From the NCBI GenBank assembly GCA_958296025.1, contig OY282430.1, positions 558,001-622,000 of the forward strand: a stretch of 64,000 nt of DNA, read 5' to 3'. The stretch's first letter is position 1, and every line of letters begins with the position of its first letter. The translations under genes and the position numbers were made by a program. Origin of the DNA: an uncultured Pseudomonadales bacterium (GTDB taxonomy: Bacteria; Pseudomonadota; Gammaproteobacteria; Pseudomonadales; Azotimanducaceae). Shown piece by piece: positions 9,480-18,843 of the stretch. The notes below the pieces were generated by a model. The model did not search any database and was not told the DNA's origin. It saw only the letters and a program-made list of their open reading frames with translations.

Positions 9480-10493
9480 TTGGCCCGATCAAAAACCCAG
9501 GAGTTGCAGATGCAAGGCTACGCCCACTTGGCCCAAGAGGAACGATACCACATTGAAGCGTTGCGCAAGGAGGGCCGCTCCATGCGCAGCATTGCGGCTG
9601 GCATGGGGCGCTGCCACAGCACCGTCAGCCGCGAGTTGAGGCGCAACGCCGGACAGCGAGGCTATCGCCACCAGCAGGCGGACCGCAAGGCGCGGGAGCG
9701 CCTCAAGGCCAAGCCCAAATGCGTCAGGATGACGCCGGAGGCGGCGGCTTTCGTGGACGCCCGCCTGTCGGACGGCTGGAGCCCGGAGCAGATCAGCGGG
9801 CGGATGAAGGCCGAGGGAATGCCGGCGGTGTCGCACGAGGCCATCTACCGCCGCATCTGGCTGGACAAGGCCAACGGCGGAGGTCTTCACCGCTTTCTGC
9901 GCCATTCGCACAGGAAACGCCGCAAGCGCTACGGCAAGAACGACTTTCGGGGGCGGATCCCTTGCCGCACGGACATATCGGAGCGTCCGCCCGTGGTGGA
10001 CGAGCGCTCCCGGCTGGGCGATTGGGAGGCCGACACGGTGATCGGCAAGGGACATCGCGGCGCTCTGGTGACGCTGGCGGAGCGCAAGACCCGGTTCATG
10101 CTGGCGCATCCGATCATGCGCAAGACCAAGCTGGAGACGGCGAATGCCCTGCTGCATCTGCTCTCGCCCATCGCCCAATGGGTCCGCACCATCACCTACG
10201 ACAATGGACGGGAGTTCAGCGACCATGTCCGGGTGGCGCGGGCGCTGGCCTGCGAGGATTACTTCGCCACGCCCTACCGCAGTTGCGAGCGCGGCACGAA
10301 CGAGAACGGCAACGGCCTGCTTCGGCAATACTTCCCCAAGTCCATGCCACTGTCACAGGTGCGCCCGGAGCAGGTCCGGTCCGCCATCGACAAGCTCAAC
10401 AACCGCCCGCGGAAATGCTTGGACTACCGAACCCCCAAGGAGGCGTTCCGGGATGCTATCCTTGACGAAGGAAGTGTTGCACTTATGGGTTGA
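9480..10493 (+). CDS. IS30-family transposase
   Basis: A 337-residue DDE transposase. The N-terminus has the IS30 helix-turn-helix region (LAQEERYHIEALRKEGRS, then STVSRELRRN). The catalytic core shows DWEADTVIGKGHRG for the first Asp, TYDNGREFSDH for the second Asp, and NENGNGLLRQYFPKS with the Glu, in the spacing typical of IS30. Length matches intact family members (about 320-390 residues), so the enzyme is probably functional. The CDS ends inside the right inverted repeat. Confidence 0.93.
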   Translation: MARSKTQELQMQGYAHLAQEERYHIEALRKEGRSMRSIAAGMGRCHSTVSRELRRNAGQRGYRHQQADRKARERLKAKPKCVRMTPEAAAFVDARLSDGWSPEQISGRMKAEGMPAVSHEAIYRRIWLDKANGGGLHRFLRHSHRKRRKRYGKNDFRGRIPCRTDISERPPVVDERSRLGDWEADTVIGKGHRGALVTLAERKTRFMLAHPIMRKTKLETANALLHLLSPIAQWVRTITYDNGREFSDHVRVARALACEDYFATPYRSCERGTNENGNGLLRQYFPKSMPLSQVRPEQVRSAIDKLNNRPRKCLDYRTPKEAFRDAILDEGSVALMG

Positions 10494-10499
10494 ATCTAG
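10474..10499. repeat. IS30 right terminal inverted repeat
   Basis: Reverse complement of the left end with two mismatches. It contains the transposase stop codon at 10491-10493. Confidence 0.85.
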
Positions 10500-10829
10500 G
10501 GTTTGTTGCATGGATATTTCGCTGCCTAAGCGGTGCTTGAATTGCGCCAGTCTGTTTCCGATGCGGGGCAGTTTGCGCCCTTTGCGCAGCATGTCAACTT
10601 TTTCGCGCAGTGCCTCGTTCTGTTCGCCGGCCGTTGCGGCACCATTCCCTGAACCCGAAATTGCCTTTGAGGGTCGGCTATAGGAGTGCTAGCGGTGCGC
10701 TCGTGCAGGCCGGCAAGCTGGCATTCAAAGAGGACGTGTCGGAGGGCTTGGGCAAGGAAGCCGCGTTGCCATTCCCCCCCGTTTCCGGTTCAATCACCCG
10801 CAAGACACCAATTAACGGCGGGATTGGCA
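10500..10829 (-). other. Gene-free stretch; possible interrupted coiled-coil ORF
   Basis: No complete gene is visible here. On the minus strand one frame from about 10680 to the IS30 edge reads as a helical, charged segment (AGEQNEALREKVDMLRKGRK) and runs into the IS, so it may be the remains of a small coiled-coil protein cut by the insertion. I see no start codon with a ribosome-binding site and do not recognise the family. Confidence 0.25.
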
Positions 10830-11333
10830 ATGGTGGATGGGGACGGCTTCAGGCCCAATGTTTGCATGGTGGTGGCTAATGCGCAGGGGCAGGTGTTGTT
10901 TGCGCGGCGGGTGGGCGGCTACGATGCTTGGCAGTTCCCCCAGGGCGGCATAGACGTTGACGAGACGCCAGAGGACGCCTTGTATCGGGAGCTCGAAGAG
11001 GAAGTCGGTCTGCACCGGGATTGCGTGGAACTGGTTGCCCGCACCAACGGTTGGCTTCGTTACCGGCTGCCGCCCCAAGTGCGGCGGCGCAACTCCGCCC
11101 CGAATTTCGTTGGGCAGAAGCAGATTTGGTTTCTGCTGCGGATGCTGGCAGATGACGGGGAGGTGCGGGTGGATGGCTGCGCCAAACCAGAGTTCGACCA
11201 TTGGCGGTGGGTCAGCTATTGGTATCCGCTGAGCAAGGCGATCGACTTCAAGCGGGAAATCTACCGGCAGGCGCTCACGGAGCTGGCCCCGTCCATGCGC
11301 CACATCCTCTCAACCGAGAACGCGGACCGCTAA
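10830..11333 (+). CDS. rppH: RNA pyrophosphohydrolase (Nudix)
   Basis: A 167-residue Nudix hydrolase that removes pyrophosphate from the 5' end of triphosphorylated mRNA and so starts RNA decay. The Nudix box is intact: [20 protein letters not shown] with the following VGL. The N-terminus ([15 protein letters not shown]) and C-terminus ([13 protein letters not shown]) match RppH rather than other Nudix families, which fixes the start at 10830 inside a longer open frame. It is directly followed, with no intervening base, by the GTG of ptsP, as in many gammaproteobacteria. Confidence 0.95.
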   Translation: MVDGDGFRPNVCMVVANAQGQVLFARRVGGYDAWQFPQGGIDVDETPEDALYRELEEEVGLHRDCVELVARTNGWLRYRLPPQVRRRNSAPNFVGQKQIWFLLRMLADDGEVRVDGCAKPEFDHWRWVSYWYPLSKAIDFKREIYRQALTELAPSMRHILSTENADR

Positions 11334-13619
11334 GTGCTCAGCCTTCTGCAACAGATCGTTCAGGACGTAGGCGGGGCGCGGAACTTTGCCGAAGCGCTGC
11401 GGCTGATGGTCAGCGAAGTGCGCAAGGCGCTGGATACGGAGGTGTGCTCGGTCTATCTGAAAATGCCGGGGCGTGGGCAGTACCTCTTCGCCGCCAATGA
11501 GGGCCTGAATGCGGAATCGGTGGGTCATGCCACGATTGCTGAGGGTGCCGGCTTGGTCGGCTTGGTGGGCGAGCGGGCGGAGCCCATCAACCTGCAGGTG
11601 GCTAGCCTGCATCCCCGCTATCTGCACATGCCGGAGCTTGGCGAGGAGCCGTTCAACGCCTTTCTGGGCGTGCCCATCATCCATCACCGCCGAGTGCTTG
11701 GCGTATTGGTCGTCCAGCACCGCGAAAAGCGCCGCTTCGACGAAAGCGAGGAGGCCTTTCTGGTCACCTTGTCCGCGCAACTGGCTGCCATCGTGGCCCG
11801 GGCCGAGGCGGTTGGCGAGATGGACGGCCTGTTTGACGCGGAGCGTCCCAAGGAGAACCAGAGGATCCAAGGCTTGGCCGGCGCACCTGGCGTGGCCTTG
11901 GGGGTGGGGGTGGTGATGCATCCAACCGCCAGCTTGGACATGGTGGCGGACGCCCAAGCCGAGGACCTGACCGTCGAGTTGATGGCGTTCGACCGGGCCG
12001 TGGAGACCGTGCGCAATGACATCCGGCGCATCAGCGAACAGTTTGCGCAAAGCCTGCCTAGGGAGGAGTTGGCGTTGTTCGACGCCTACCTGCACATGCT
12101 GGACGATGAGGCCATCACCGGTGACGTGCGCCAGCGCATCCGCAGCGGCGAATGGGCGCAAGGCGCCCTCAAGAACGTGATTCAAGAGCATGTGCGCCGC
12201 TTTCAGCAGATGGAGGACGCCTACCTGCGGGAGCGTGGCACCGACGTGGAGGATTTGGGCCTGCGGGTGCTGGCCTGCCTGCAGGACATCCGCACCCACA
12301 AGGACCACTTTCCCAAGGACACCATCCTAGTGGGGGAGGAAATCACCTTCAGCATGCTCACCCGGGTGCCCAGCGGCCAGCTAAAGGGGCTGGTGTCCAA
12401 GCGCGGTGCGGTCAACTCCCATGTGGCCATCCTGGCGCACGCCCTCGGCATCCCGGCGGTCATGGGTGCGGTGGATTTGCCCCTGCACCGACTGGATGGC
12501 CGGTCCCTCATCGTGGATGGCCACTACGGCGAGGTGTACGCCAATCCATCCACCGATCTGACATCGGACTACATCGCCGTGGCGGAGGAGGAGCGGGAGT
12601 TTGCCGAGGAGTTGAACGAGCTGCGCGAGCTGCCCTGCGTCACCTTGGATGGCTGGCGGGTGCTGCTATGGGTGAACATCGGGCTGCCGGGGGACATCAC
12701 CCGCTCCTTGGACCGGGGGGCGGAGGGCATCGGCCTGTTCCGCACCGAAGTGCCCTTCATGACCCAGGACCGGTTCCCCTCCGAAGAGGAGCAGCGCAGC
12801 CTGTACCGGGAGCACATGGAGGCCTTCGAGCCGCGCCCGGTGACCATGCGCACCTTGGACATCGGCGGCGACAAGGCTCTGCCCTACTTCCCCATCGCCG
12901 AGGACAATCCCTTTCTTGGCTGGCGCGGCATCCGCGTCACCTTGGACCACCCGGAGATCTTTCTAGTGCAGGCCCGGGCCATGCTGCGGGCCAATTCCGG
13001 CCTGCGCGGGGTGCTGCGCATCATGCTGCCCATGGTCTCCGACGTCTCGGAGGTGGATGAGGCGCAAAGTTTGGTGCGGCAGGCCTACCGGGAGGTGGCG
13101 GATGAGGGCTTCAACGTCAAGGAACCCCTGTTGGGAGTCATGATCGAAGTGCCCTCCGCTGTTTATCAAGCGCGGGATTTGGCGCGTCGGGTGGATTTTC
13201 TGGCCGTCGGCTCCAACGACCTCACCCAATACATGCTGGCGGTGGACCGCAACAATCCCCGGGTGGCGGGACTGTATCGAGACCTGCATCCCTCGGTGCT
13301 GCGGGCGCTGCGCGAGGTGGCCCGCCAAGCCCATATCGAGAAGAAGGACGTGGGCATTTGCGGGGAACTGGCCGGCACCCCATCCGGTGCCGTCCTTTTG
13401 CTGGCGATGGGCTACCAGGTGCTGTCCATGAACGCCACCAACCTGCCCAAGATCAAGTGGCTGCTGCGCAACATCAAGCGGCGGGACGCTCGGCGCATGC
13501 TACTGCGGGTGCTGAAGATGGACGCCGCCGAAGACGTCCGCCGCTACATGGAGGGTGAACTAATCGCCGCCGGCCTAGGCCGCTTGGTGCCCAGCCACTT
13601 CGACCGGACGGCGGGTTGA
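11334..13619 (+). CDS. ptsP: Phosphoenolpyruvate-protein phosphotransferase PtsP (EI-Ntr)
   Basis: A 761-residue enzyme I of the nitrogen phosphotransferase relay, passing phosphate from PEP to NPr. Residues 1-160 form a GAF sensor domain (EVCSVYL, HRRVLGVLVVQ). Then come the PEP-utiliser N-terminal domain, the swivelling phosphohistidine domain with NSHVAILAHALGIPAV, and the C-terminal PEP-binding TIM barrel with GLFRTEVPFM, ANSGLRGVLRIMLPM and the catalytic Cys in VGICGELAG. Length and order are standard. The GTG start directly abuts the rppH stop, implying translational coupling. Confidence 0.95.
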   Translation: MLSLLQQIVQDVGGARNFAEALRLMVSEVRKALDTEVCSVYLKMPGRGQYLFAANEGLNAESVGHATIAEGAGLVGLVGERAEPINLQVASLHPRYLHMPELGEEPFNAFLGVPIIHHRRVLGVLVVQHREKRRFDESEEAFLVTLSAQLAAIVARAEAVGEMDGLFDAERPKENQRIQGLAGAPGVALGVGVVMHPTASLDMVADAQAEDLTVELMAFDRAVETVRNDIRRISEQFAQSLPREELALFDAYLHMLDDEAITGDVRQRIRSGEWAQGALKNVIQEHVRRFQQMEDAYLRERGTDVEDLGLRVLACLQDIRTHKDHFPKDTILVGEEITFSMLTRVPSGQLKGLVSKRGAVNSHVAILAHALGIPAVMGAVDLPLHRLDGRSLIVDGHYGEVYANPSTDLTSDYIAVAEEEREFAEELNELRELPCVTLDGWRVLLWVNIGLPGDITRSLDRGAEGIGLFRTEVPFMTQDRFPSEEEQRSLYREHMEAFEPRPVTMRTLDIGGDKALPYFPIAEDNPFLGWRGIRVTLDHPEIFLVQARAMLRANSGLRGVLRIMLPMVSDVSEVDEAQSLVRQAYREVADEGFNVKEPLLGVMIEVPSAVYQARDLARRVDFLAVGSNDLTQYMLAVDRNNPRVAGLYRDLHPSVLRALREVARQAHIEKKDVGICGELAGTPSGAVLLLAMGYQVLSMNATNLPKIKWLLRNIKRRDARRMLLRVLKMDAAEDVRRYMEGELIAAGLGRLVPSHFDRTAG

Positions 13620-13810
13620 GGAAAAGATCTCGCCGGCGCTGGCGTTCCCTAGTGTGCGCTCCCGCCTGGCCGGGAAACGAAAGTCTCGCGCAGCTAAGAC
13701 CCACTTGCTTGCGGGACGGCGCGGGGACGAACAGGGCGGGTGCCCTGTGGCGCAAAGAGCGGCATGGCGCTGCGGCGTCCGCGGCAAGGTGGGTTAGGAG
13801 GATTTGAGCC

Positions 13811-14656
13811 TTGCACTACCCGGAAATAGATCCCGTCATACTGTCCATCGGCCCAGTGGCCGTGCGCTGGTACGGCTTGGCCTACCTCGCCGCCTTTGCG
13901 GTCTGCTGGCGTTTGGGCAATTGGCAGGCGACGCATCGCTTTCCGGGGTGGACCCGGCAGCAGGTTTCGGACTTGGTGTTTTATGGGGCCTTGGGGGTGG
14001 TGGTCGGCGGACGGCTGGGCTATGTGCTGTTCTACGGCTTCGACGCCCTGCTTCGGGATCCGCTGTTCGCGTTGCGCATTTGGGACGGCGGCATGTCCTT
14101 CCACGGCGGCCTGCTGGGGGTGGTGGCCGCCTTGGCTTGGTTCGCCCGCCGCAGCGGGCACGGCTTTTGGTCGGTGATGGATTTCGTGGCGCCCTTGACG
14201 CCCATCGGCTTAGGCTTGGGGCGATTGGGCAACTTCATCAACGCGGAACTGCCCGGCCGGGCCACCGAGGCGCCTTGGGGTTTGGTTCATTCCTGCCAAG
14301 CGGACGCCATCCGCGCCATCAACCCCCTGTGCACCGGCGCTTGGGAGCCTTTCGCCCGGCATCCGTCGCCGCTTTACCAAGCCTTTGCCGAAGGCGCCGT
14401 GCTGTTTGCGCTGGTTTGGTGGACGGCGGCAGGGCGGCCGCGCAGAGGCGTCATCTCCGGCGTCTTCTTGCTTGGCTACGGCCTGTTGCGGCTGACTACG
14501 GAGCGGTTTCGGGAGCCGGACGGGCATTTGGGCTTCTTATTGGCGGACGCGGTGACTATGGGGGACTTGCTCTCGCTGCCCATGGCGATCATTGGTATTC
14601 TGGTCGTCCTCTGGGCGTGTTCCCGCTCTGACCAAGCATCAACGAAGCACGGATGA
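13811..14656 (+). CDS. lgt: Prolipoprotein diacylglyceryl transferase
   Basis: A 281-residue inner-membrane enzyme that adds diacylglycerol from phosphatidylglycerol to the lipobox Cys of prolipoproteins. The TTG start at 13811 has AGGAGG nine bases upstream. Hallmarks present: [11 protein letters not shown] (the HGGL motif), [14 protein letters not shown] (Lgt signature), [10 protein letters not shown] and the C-terminal [10 protein letters not shown]. About seven membrane segments are evident. It ends in ATGA with thyA. The lgt-thyA pair is classic gammaproteobacterial order. The 190 bases before it (13620-13810) hold no gene. Confidence 0.95.
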   Translation: MHYPEIDPVILSIGPVAVRWYGLAYLAAFAVCWRLGNWQATHRFPGWTRQQVSDLVFYGALGVVVGGRLGYVLFYGFDALLRDPLFALRIWDGGMSFHGGLLGVVAALAWFARRSGHGFWSVMDFVAPLTPIGLGLGRLGNFINAELPGRATEAPWGLVHSCQADAIRAINPLCTGAWEPFARHPSPLYQAFAEGAVLFALVWWTAAGRPRRGVISGVFLLGYGLLRLTTERFREPDGHLGFLLADAVTMGDLLSLPMAIIGILVVLWACSRSDQASTKHG

Positions 14657-15447
14657 AGCCCTATCTTGACTTGTTGCGCCTTGTGCGCCGCCAAGGCGTG
14701 CATCGGGGCGACCGCACCGGCACCGGCACCCGCGCCGTCTTCGGCCATCAGCTGCGCTTTGATCTGCGCACCGAGTTTCCCCTGGTCACCACCAAGCGGG
14801 TGCCCTTCCGCGTGATCGTCCATGAACTGCTGTGGTTCCTCTCCGGCAGCAGCAACATCAAGTACCTGACCGACAACAACGTCCACATCTGGGACGAGTG
14901 GGCTGACAAGGACGGGGAGTTGGGGCCTGTCTATGGGGTGCAGTGGCGCTCTTGGCCGACGCCGGAGGGGGGCGCCATCGACCAGATCAGCCGGGTGGTG
15001 GAGAGCATCCAACGAGATCCCAACTCTAGGCGGCACATCGTTAGCGCCTGGAACGTCGCGCAGGTGGAGAGCATGGCGCTGCCGCCCTGCCACAGCCTGT
15101 TTCAATTCCATGTGGCCGAAGGGCGGCTGTCCTGCCAGCTGTACCAGCGCAGTGCGGACCTCTTCCTGGGGGTGCCCTTCAACATCGCCTCCTACGCGTT
15201 GCTTACTCTGATGATGGCGCAGGTCTGCGGCCTTGCTCCCGGCGCATTCATCCACACCTTTGGTGATGCCCACCTTTACGACAACCATCGACGGCAGGCG
15301 GACATTCAGCTCGCCCGGGCGCCCCTGCCGCTGCCCGAGGTGCGGCTGAACCCGGCGGTCAAGGATATCTTCGCCTTCACCATAGAGGACTTTGAGTTGC
15401 TGAACTACGCTTGCCACGGCGCCATCAAGGCGCCGATTTCGGTCTAG
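14653..15447 (+). CDS. thyA: Thymidylate synthase
   Basis: A 264-residue ThyA, converting dUMP plus methylene-tetrahydrofolate to dTMP and dihydrofolate. The catalytic Cys lies in [12 protein letters not shown]; the phosphate-binding Arg motif [17 protein letters not shown] and the C-terminal APISV are intact. It overlaps lgt by four bases (ATGA) and precedes folA by three bases, so the enzyme producing dihydrofolate is encoded next to the one recycling it. Confidence 0.97.
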   Translation: MKPYLDLLRLVRRQGVHRGDRTGTGTRAVFGHQLRFDLRTEFPLVTTKRVPFRVIVHELLWFLSGSSNIKYLTDNNVHIWDEWADKDGELGPVYGVQWRSWPTPEGGAIDQISRVVESIQRDPNSRRHIVSAWNVAQVESMALPPCHSLFQFHVAEGRLSCQLYQRSADLFLGVPFNIASYALLTLMMAQVCGLAPGAFIHTFGDAHLYDNHRRQADIQLARAPLPLPEVRLNPAVKDIFAFTIEDFELLNYACHGAIKAPISV

Positions 15448-15450
15448 GGG

Positions 15451-15948
15451 ATGGCGTTGGCGCTGATCGCCGCGGTGGCCCGCAACGGCGTCATCGGCCG
15501 CGGCAACGATCTGCCTTGGCGCTTGCCGAAGGATATGCGCCACTTCATGCGCACCACCTTGGGCCATCCGGTCATCATGGGGCGGCGCACCTATGAATCC
15601 AGAAATGCGCCCCTGCCGCAGCGGACCAACATCGTCATCACCAGCCAGCCGGCTTACACCGCCACCGGCATTGAAGTGGCGGCGGACTTTGCGACGGCCT
15701 TGCACATCGCCGAGCGGCGGCTGGGCGACGCGGACACCGTCTTCGCCATCGGCGGCACGGCGGTCTATGCAGAGGCGCTGAAGACGGCGGAGCGGCTTTA
15801 CGTCACTTGGGTGGAGGCGGAGATTGAGGGGGACACCTCGTTTCCCGAGGTGGATTGGGAGCAGTGGCGAGAAACCTCCTCGGAGTTCCATCCGGCGGAC
15901 GCCGACCACGACCACCCGTTCCGCATCACCATCTACGACAGGCGGTAG
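15451..15948 (+). CDS. folA: Dihydrofolate reductase
   Basis: A 165-residue DHFR reducing dihydrofolate with NADPH. It has the substrate motif RGNDLPWRLPKDMRHF, the cofactor motif GHPVIMGRRTYES and the VFAIGGTAVYAEAL loop. The usual SIGRPLPGR segment is changed to SRNAPLPQR, which still keeps the Pro-Leu-Pro turn. It is the last gene of the run rppH-ptsP-lgt-thyA-folA. The 177 bases after it hold no gene. Confidence 0.95.
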   Translation: MALALIAAVARNGVIGRGNDLPWRLPKDMRHFMRTTLGHPVIMGRRTYESRNAPLPQRTNIVITSQPAYTATGIEVAADFATALHIAERRLGDADTVFAIGGTAVYAEALKTAERLYVTWVEAEIEGDTSFPEVDWEQWRETSSEFHPADADHDHPFRITIYDRR

Positions 15949-16125
15949 TGTTCCCACCGGAAAGGAGGCGTCGGCTACGGCGGTGGACCGGACCGCCAAT
16001 GGGTCGCACCGCCCGAACGGAGCGTCTGTTTAAGGGCTTGGTTGGCTGGGTCGCTTGCGCAGGACCGCCCCTAAGAACCCGTGGGGAGTATGATGGCCGG
16101 CCAAGGACGTTAGGACATTCCATCC

Positions 16126-17319
16126 GTGATCATTAGGCCGCGCATTCGCGGGTTCATATGCACCACCGCCCACCCGGCCGGCTGCGCCGCCAACGTGCGG
16201 CGGCAAATCGACTATGTGAGGGACGCTGGGCCGATTGCGGCGGGCATTCGCAACGCCTTGGTGTTGGGCTGCTCAGGAGGCTACGGCTTGGCGTCGCGCA
16301 TCCTTGCCGCCGCCGGCTGCGGGGCGAATACGCTGGGCGTCTCCTTGGAGAAGCCGCCGACCAAAACCAAGACCGCTACGGCCGGCTGGTACAACAATAT
16401 CGCCTTCGAGGAAAGTAATCTGGCCCCGCTGGCCCGCACCTTGGATGCGGATGCGTTTTCTGATGCCGCCCGCAGCCGAGTCATTGAAATCCTGAAGGCG
16501 GATTTCGGCCCCCTTGACCTGCTGGTGTACAGCTTGGCGTCTCCGGTGCGGCTGCATCCCAAGACCGGGGTCCTGCATCGCTCCGCCATCAAGCCTTTGC
16601 GCGAACCCTTGCGCATGAAGTCCCTGAACGTGGATAGGGGCACGGTGGTGGAGGCGGAATTGGCCCCCTGCACGGAAGAAGAGGCGGCCAACACGGTGGC
16701 CGTCATGGGTGGCGAGGACTGGGAGTTTTGGGTGCGGGCGCTGGACGGCGCCGGGCTGTTGGCGCCGGGTTTCCGCACCTTGGCCTTCACCTATCTTGGC
16801 AGTGAACTCACTTTCCCGATCTATCGGGGCGGCACCCTCGGCAAGGCGAAGGAAGATTTGAACCGGGCGGCGGCGGCGTTGCGCCGACGCCTCGCCCCCT
16901 TGGGCGGAGACGCTCGGTTGGCCTCGCTGAAGGCCGTGGTGACCCAGGCCAGCAGCGCCATTCCGGTGGTGCCCTTGTACGTTTCGCTGCTGTTCAAGGT
17001 GATGCGGGAACAGGGGTTGCACGAAGGCTGCATCGAGCACATCCATCGGCTGTTCGCCACCCAGCTGGCCACGGGCGCGGAGCAGCGCCTGGACGAGGCC
17101 GGCCGCATCCGCATGGATGACGTTGAGCTCTCCGCTGCCGTGCAGGGGGAGCTCAGGCGGCGCTGGCCCTCGGTAAATAGTGAAAATCTGCACGAACTTG
17201 GCGACTTAGCCGGTTACAAGGCTGATTTTCTCAGCATTTTTGGCTTCGGCCTGGCCGATGTGGCTTACGACGAGGACCTCGATCCCACCTTGGGAAGGGA
17301 CATCGGCTTACAAGAATAG
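16126..17319 (+). CDS. fabV: Enoyl-ACP reductase (NADH), FabV type
   Basis: A 397-residue reductase of the last step of fatty-acid elongation; FabV is the triclosan-tolerant alternative to FabI. The N-terminus IIRPRIRGFICTTAHPAGC is diagnostic and supports the GTG start at 16126. The NADH-binding region reads LVLGCSGGYGLASRI. The catalytic Tyr-x8-Lys is present as YRGGTLGKAK within the conserved stretch around 16780-16850. Length is normal (about 397-400). No fabI is visible nearby. Confidence 0.95.
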   Translation: MIIRPRIRGFICTTAHPAGCAANVRRQIDYVRDAGPIAAGIRNALVLGCSGGYGLASRILAAAGCGANTLGVSLEKPPTKTKTATAGWYNNIAFEESNLAPLARTLDADAFSDAARSRVIEILKADFGPLDLLVYSLASPVRLHPKTGVLHRSAIKPLREPLRMKSLNVDRGTVVEAELAPCTEEEAANTVAVMGGEDWEFWVRALDGAGLLAPGFRTLAFTYLGSELTFPIYRGGTLGKAKEDLNRAAAALRRRLAPLGGDARLASLKAVVTQASSAIPVVPLYVSLLFKVMREQGLHEGCIEHIHRLFATQLATGAEQRLDEAGRIRMDDVELSAAVQGELRRRWPSVNSENLHELGDLAGYKADFLSIFGFGLADVAYDEDLDPTLGRDIGLQE

Positions 17320-17371
17320 GCGTCAATCGCCACTTCCCGCCATTTTGCCTTCGCGGTCCAATAGGGCCGCC

Positions 17372-18538
17372 ATGCTCAAAGCCGCCAAACTGGCCGCCAA
17401 CGCCCGGCCGTTTCGCTACGTCTGCTATCCGGTCATCGCCGGCGGCTTCCTGCTGCTGGATCGTCCCGGCTTTTGGCCGGCCGCCGCGGTGCTGCTCTGG
17501 TGCCTGCTCTGGCCCCTAGGCGTGGACTTGGGGCAGCGCCGCGCCTCGGCGGCGACCATTCTGCGAGTTCATTTGCTGGAGGCGTTGCTGACCTGCCTGC
17601 TGCTGGCTTGGGCTGGGGTGAACCTCAGCTTGGTCTGGGCCACGGCCATCGTGCTGGTGGCCAGCAACGCCATGCAGGGTGGCATTCGCCATGCGCTGTT
17701 GGCCGCGGCGGGCGCCGCGGCCGGAGCGCTGGCTGGCGTCCTCGCCTCCCCTCAGGGCGACCTCTTCGACGTCCCCGCGGCGGCGGCCTTTTCCGGCCTG
17801 CTCGTGTTGGTTTACTGCGCCCTTTTGGGGCACAGAGGTCATGTGCAAGCTCTCATCATCTCCAGCAAGCGGGCCCAGCTGCACACCATGAACGCCCGCC
17901 TCAAGCAATATTTACCCCATACACTGGCCGAGCGTTTGCTTGCAATGGATGCACCCCGGCTGGAACGACGCTGGCTGGTGGTGGCGTTCGTCGATCTGGC
18001 CGGTTTCACCCCCCTGGTGGAGGAATTGCAGACCGAAGAACTGACCGCCGTGCTGGACGACTATCTGAAGACCCTGACCGATGTGACCGGACGCTGCGGC
18101 GGCTCCGTGAGCAAGATGCTTGGCGACGGCGCCATGCTGGTGTTCGGCGAAACCGGCCCGTCGGAGCGCTGCCGCTTGGTGGCGGATGCCTTGCAATGCT
18201 GCCGCCAACTCAGCGCCGAGTTAACGCAGCTGGCTGCCCGTTGGCGCACACTGGGAATGCCGGCCTCTCTGCGTCTGAAGGCCGGCATGGCCAGCGGCTT
18301 CTGCTCCTTGGGCGATTGGGGCGGCGGCGGACGCCTGGAATATACGGTGATTGGCCATCCGGTCAACTTGGCCAGCCGCTTGGAGAACCTGGCCGAAGCG
18401 GATGAGATCCTGCTCTGCGAACGCACCGGTCTGCTGGCCAATGGGCAGCTATCAGCCATGCTGGAACGGCGCGTGAAGGGACTGGGGCCGGTACGTTATC
18501 AAAAGGCCGCTTGCTGTGCGCCAAGTGCGGATGACTAA
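17372..18538 (+). CDS. Membrane class III adenylate/guanylate cyclase
   Basis: A 388-residue protein with about five hydrophobic segments in residues 15-165, similar to MASE-type sensor regions, then a class III cyclase catalytic domain (about 195-375). Metal-binding Asp residues occur in VAFVDLAGFTPL and SKMLGDGAMLVFGE; the Asn and Arg of transition-state binding occur in YTVIGHPVNLASRLE. The positions after IG are His-Pro where Asp-Thr is common, so nucleotide choice (ATP or GTP) is not certain. I chose ATG 17372 because the membrane region starts soon after it; the frame is open from 17240. It likely makes cAMP in response to a membrane signal. Confidence 0.85.
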   Translation: MLKAAKLAANARPFRYVCYPVIAGGFLLLDRPGFWPAAAVLLWCLLWPLGVDLGQRRASAATILRVHLLEALLTCLLLAWAGVNLSLVWATAIVLVASNAMQGGIRHALLAAAGAAAGALAGVLASPQGDLFDVPAAAAFSGLLVLVYCALLGHRGHVQALIISSKRAQLHTMNARLKQYLPHTLAERLLAMDAPRLERRWLVVAFVDLAGFTPLVEELQTEELTAVLDDYLKTLTDVTGRCGGSVSKMLGDGAMLVFGETGPSERCRLVADALQCCRQLSAELTQLAARWRTLGMPASLRLKAGMASGFCSLGDWGGGGRLEYTVIGHPVNLASRLENLAEADEILLCERTGLLANGQLSAMLERRVKGLGPVRYQKAACCAPSADD

Positions 18539-18843
18539 TACCGCGCCGGCTACCGAAGACAGCAAAGGGGAGGCTGCGAATCTCGCCGCTCAACCGCAGC
18601 CGAGCGCTTGACCGGGTTGAGCGTCGCCGGCTTTCGCCGCATCGCCGCTTCCCGTTGGGAAGCTGCTAGGGCTCGTCGTCGGCCTATGTTGGCTTCGGCG
18701 GCGGTTGCTGGCGCGGGCGGGTTAAGATGCCGCTTCCTTGATGGTTCCGGTATGAAGGCGCGGCTGATCAAGATGCCCTCCTTAGGTGATGTGCTCTGTG
18801 CCCTGCATCCGCAGCGGCGCGAATTTGCCGGGTTTGTCCCTGC
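18539..18843. other. Intergenic stretch with a duplicated waaC head
   Basis: No complete gene. The notable content is at 18752-18800, where the first 13 codons or so of waaC occur once in diverged form before the real gene. A short open frame starting there runs on to about 18847. The remainder (18539-18750) shows nothing I can identify. Confidence 0.5.
18752..18800 (+). repeat. Partial duplicate of the waaC 5' end
   Basis: It encodes MKARLIKMPSLGDVLCALHP, against MKALLIKMSSLGDLVHALPA at the true waaC start 92 bases downstream. The DNA match stops after about 48 bases. The offset is not a multiple of three, so the copy cannot simply extend waaC. Confidence 0.75.

Larger units (their letters stand above)
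9420..10499 (+). mobile_element. IS30-family insertion sequence, apparently complete
   Basis: A single transposase gene is enclosed by imperfect inverted repeats at 9420-9445 and 10474-10499, which differ at only two positions out of 26. The transposase stop codon lies inside the right repeat, common in IS30 elements. The outermost CTAG is palindromic, so I cannot tell whether it belongs to the repeat or to a target duplication; no other clear duplication flanks the element. Confidence 0.88.

Noticed and set aside
14476..15999. Long minus-strand open frame of 507 codons opposite lgt-thyA-folA
   Set aside because: High GC makes long antisense frames common; the plus-strand genes here are certain.
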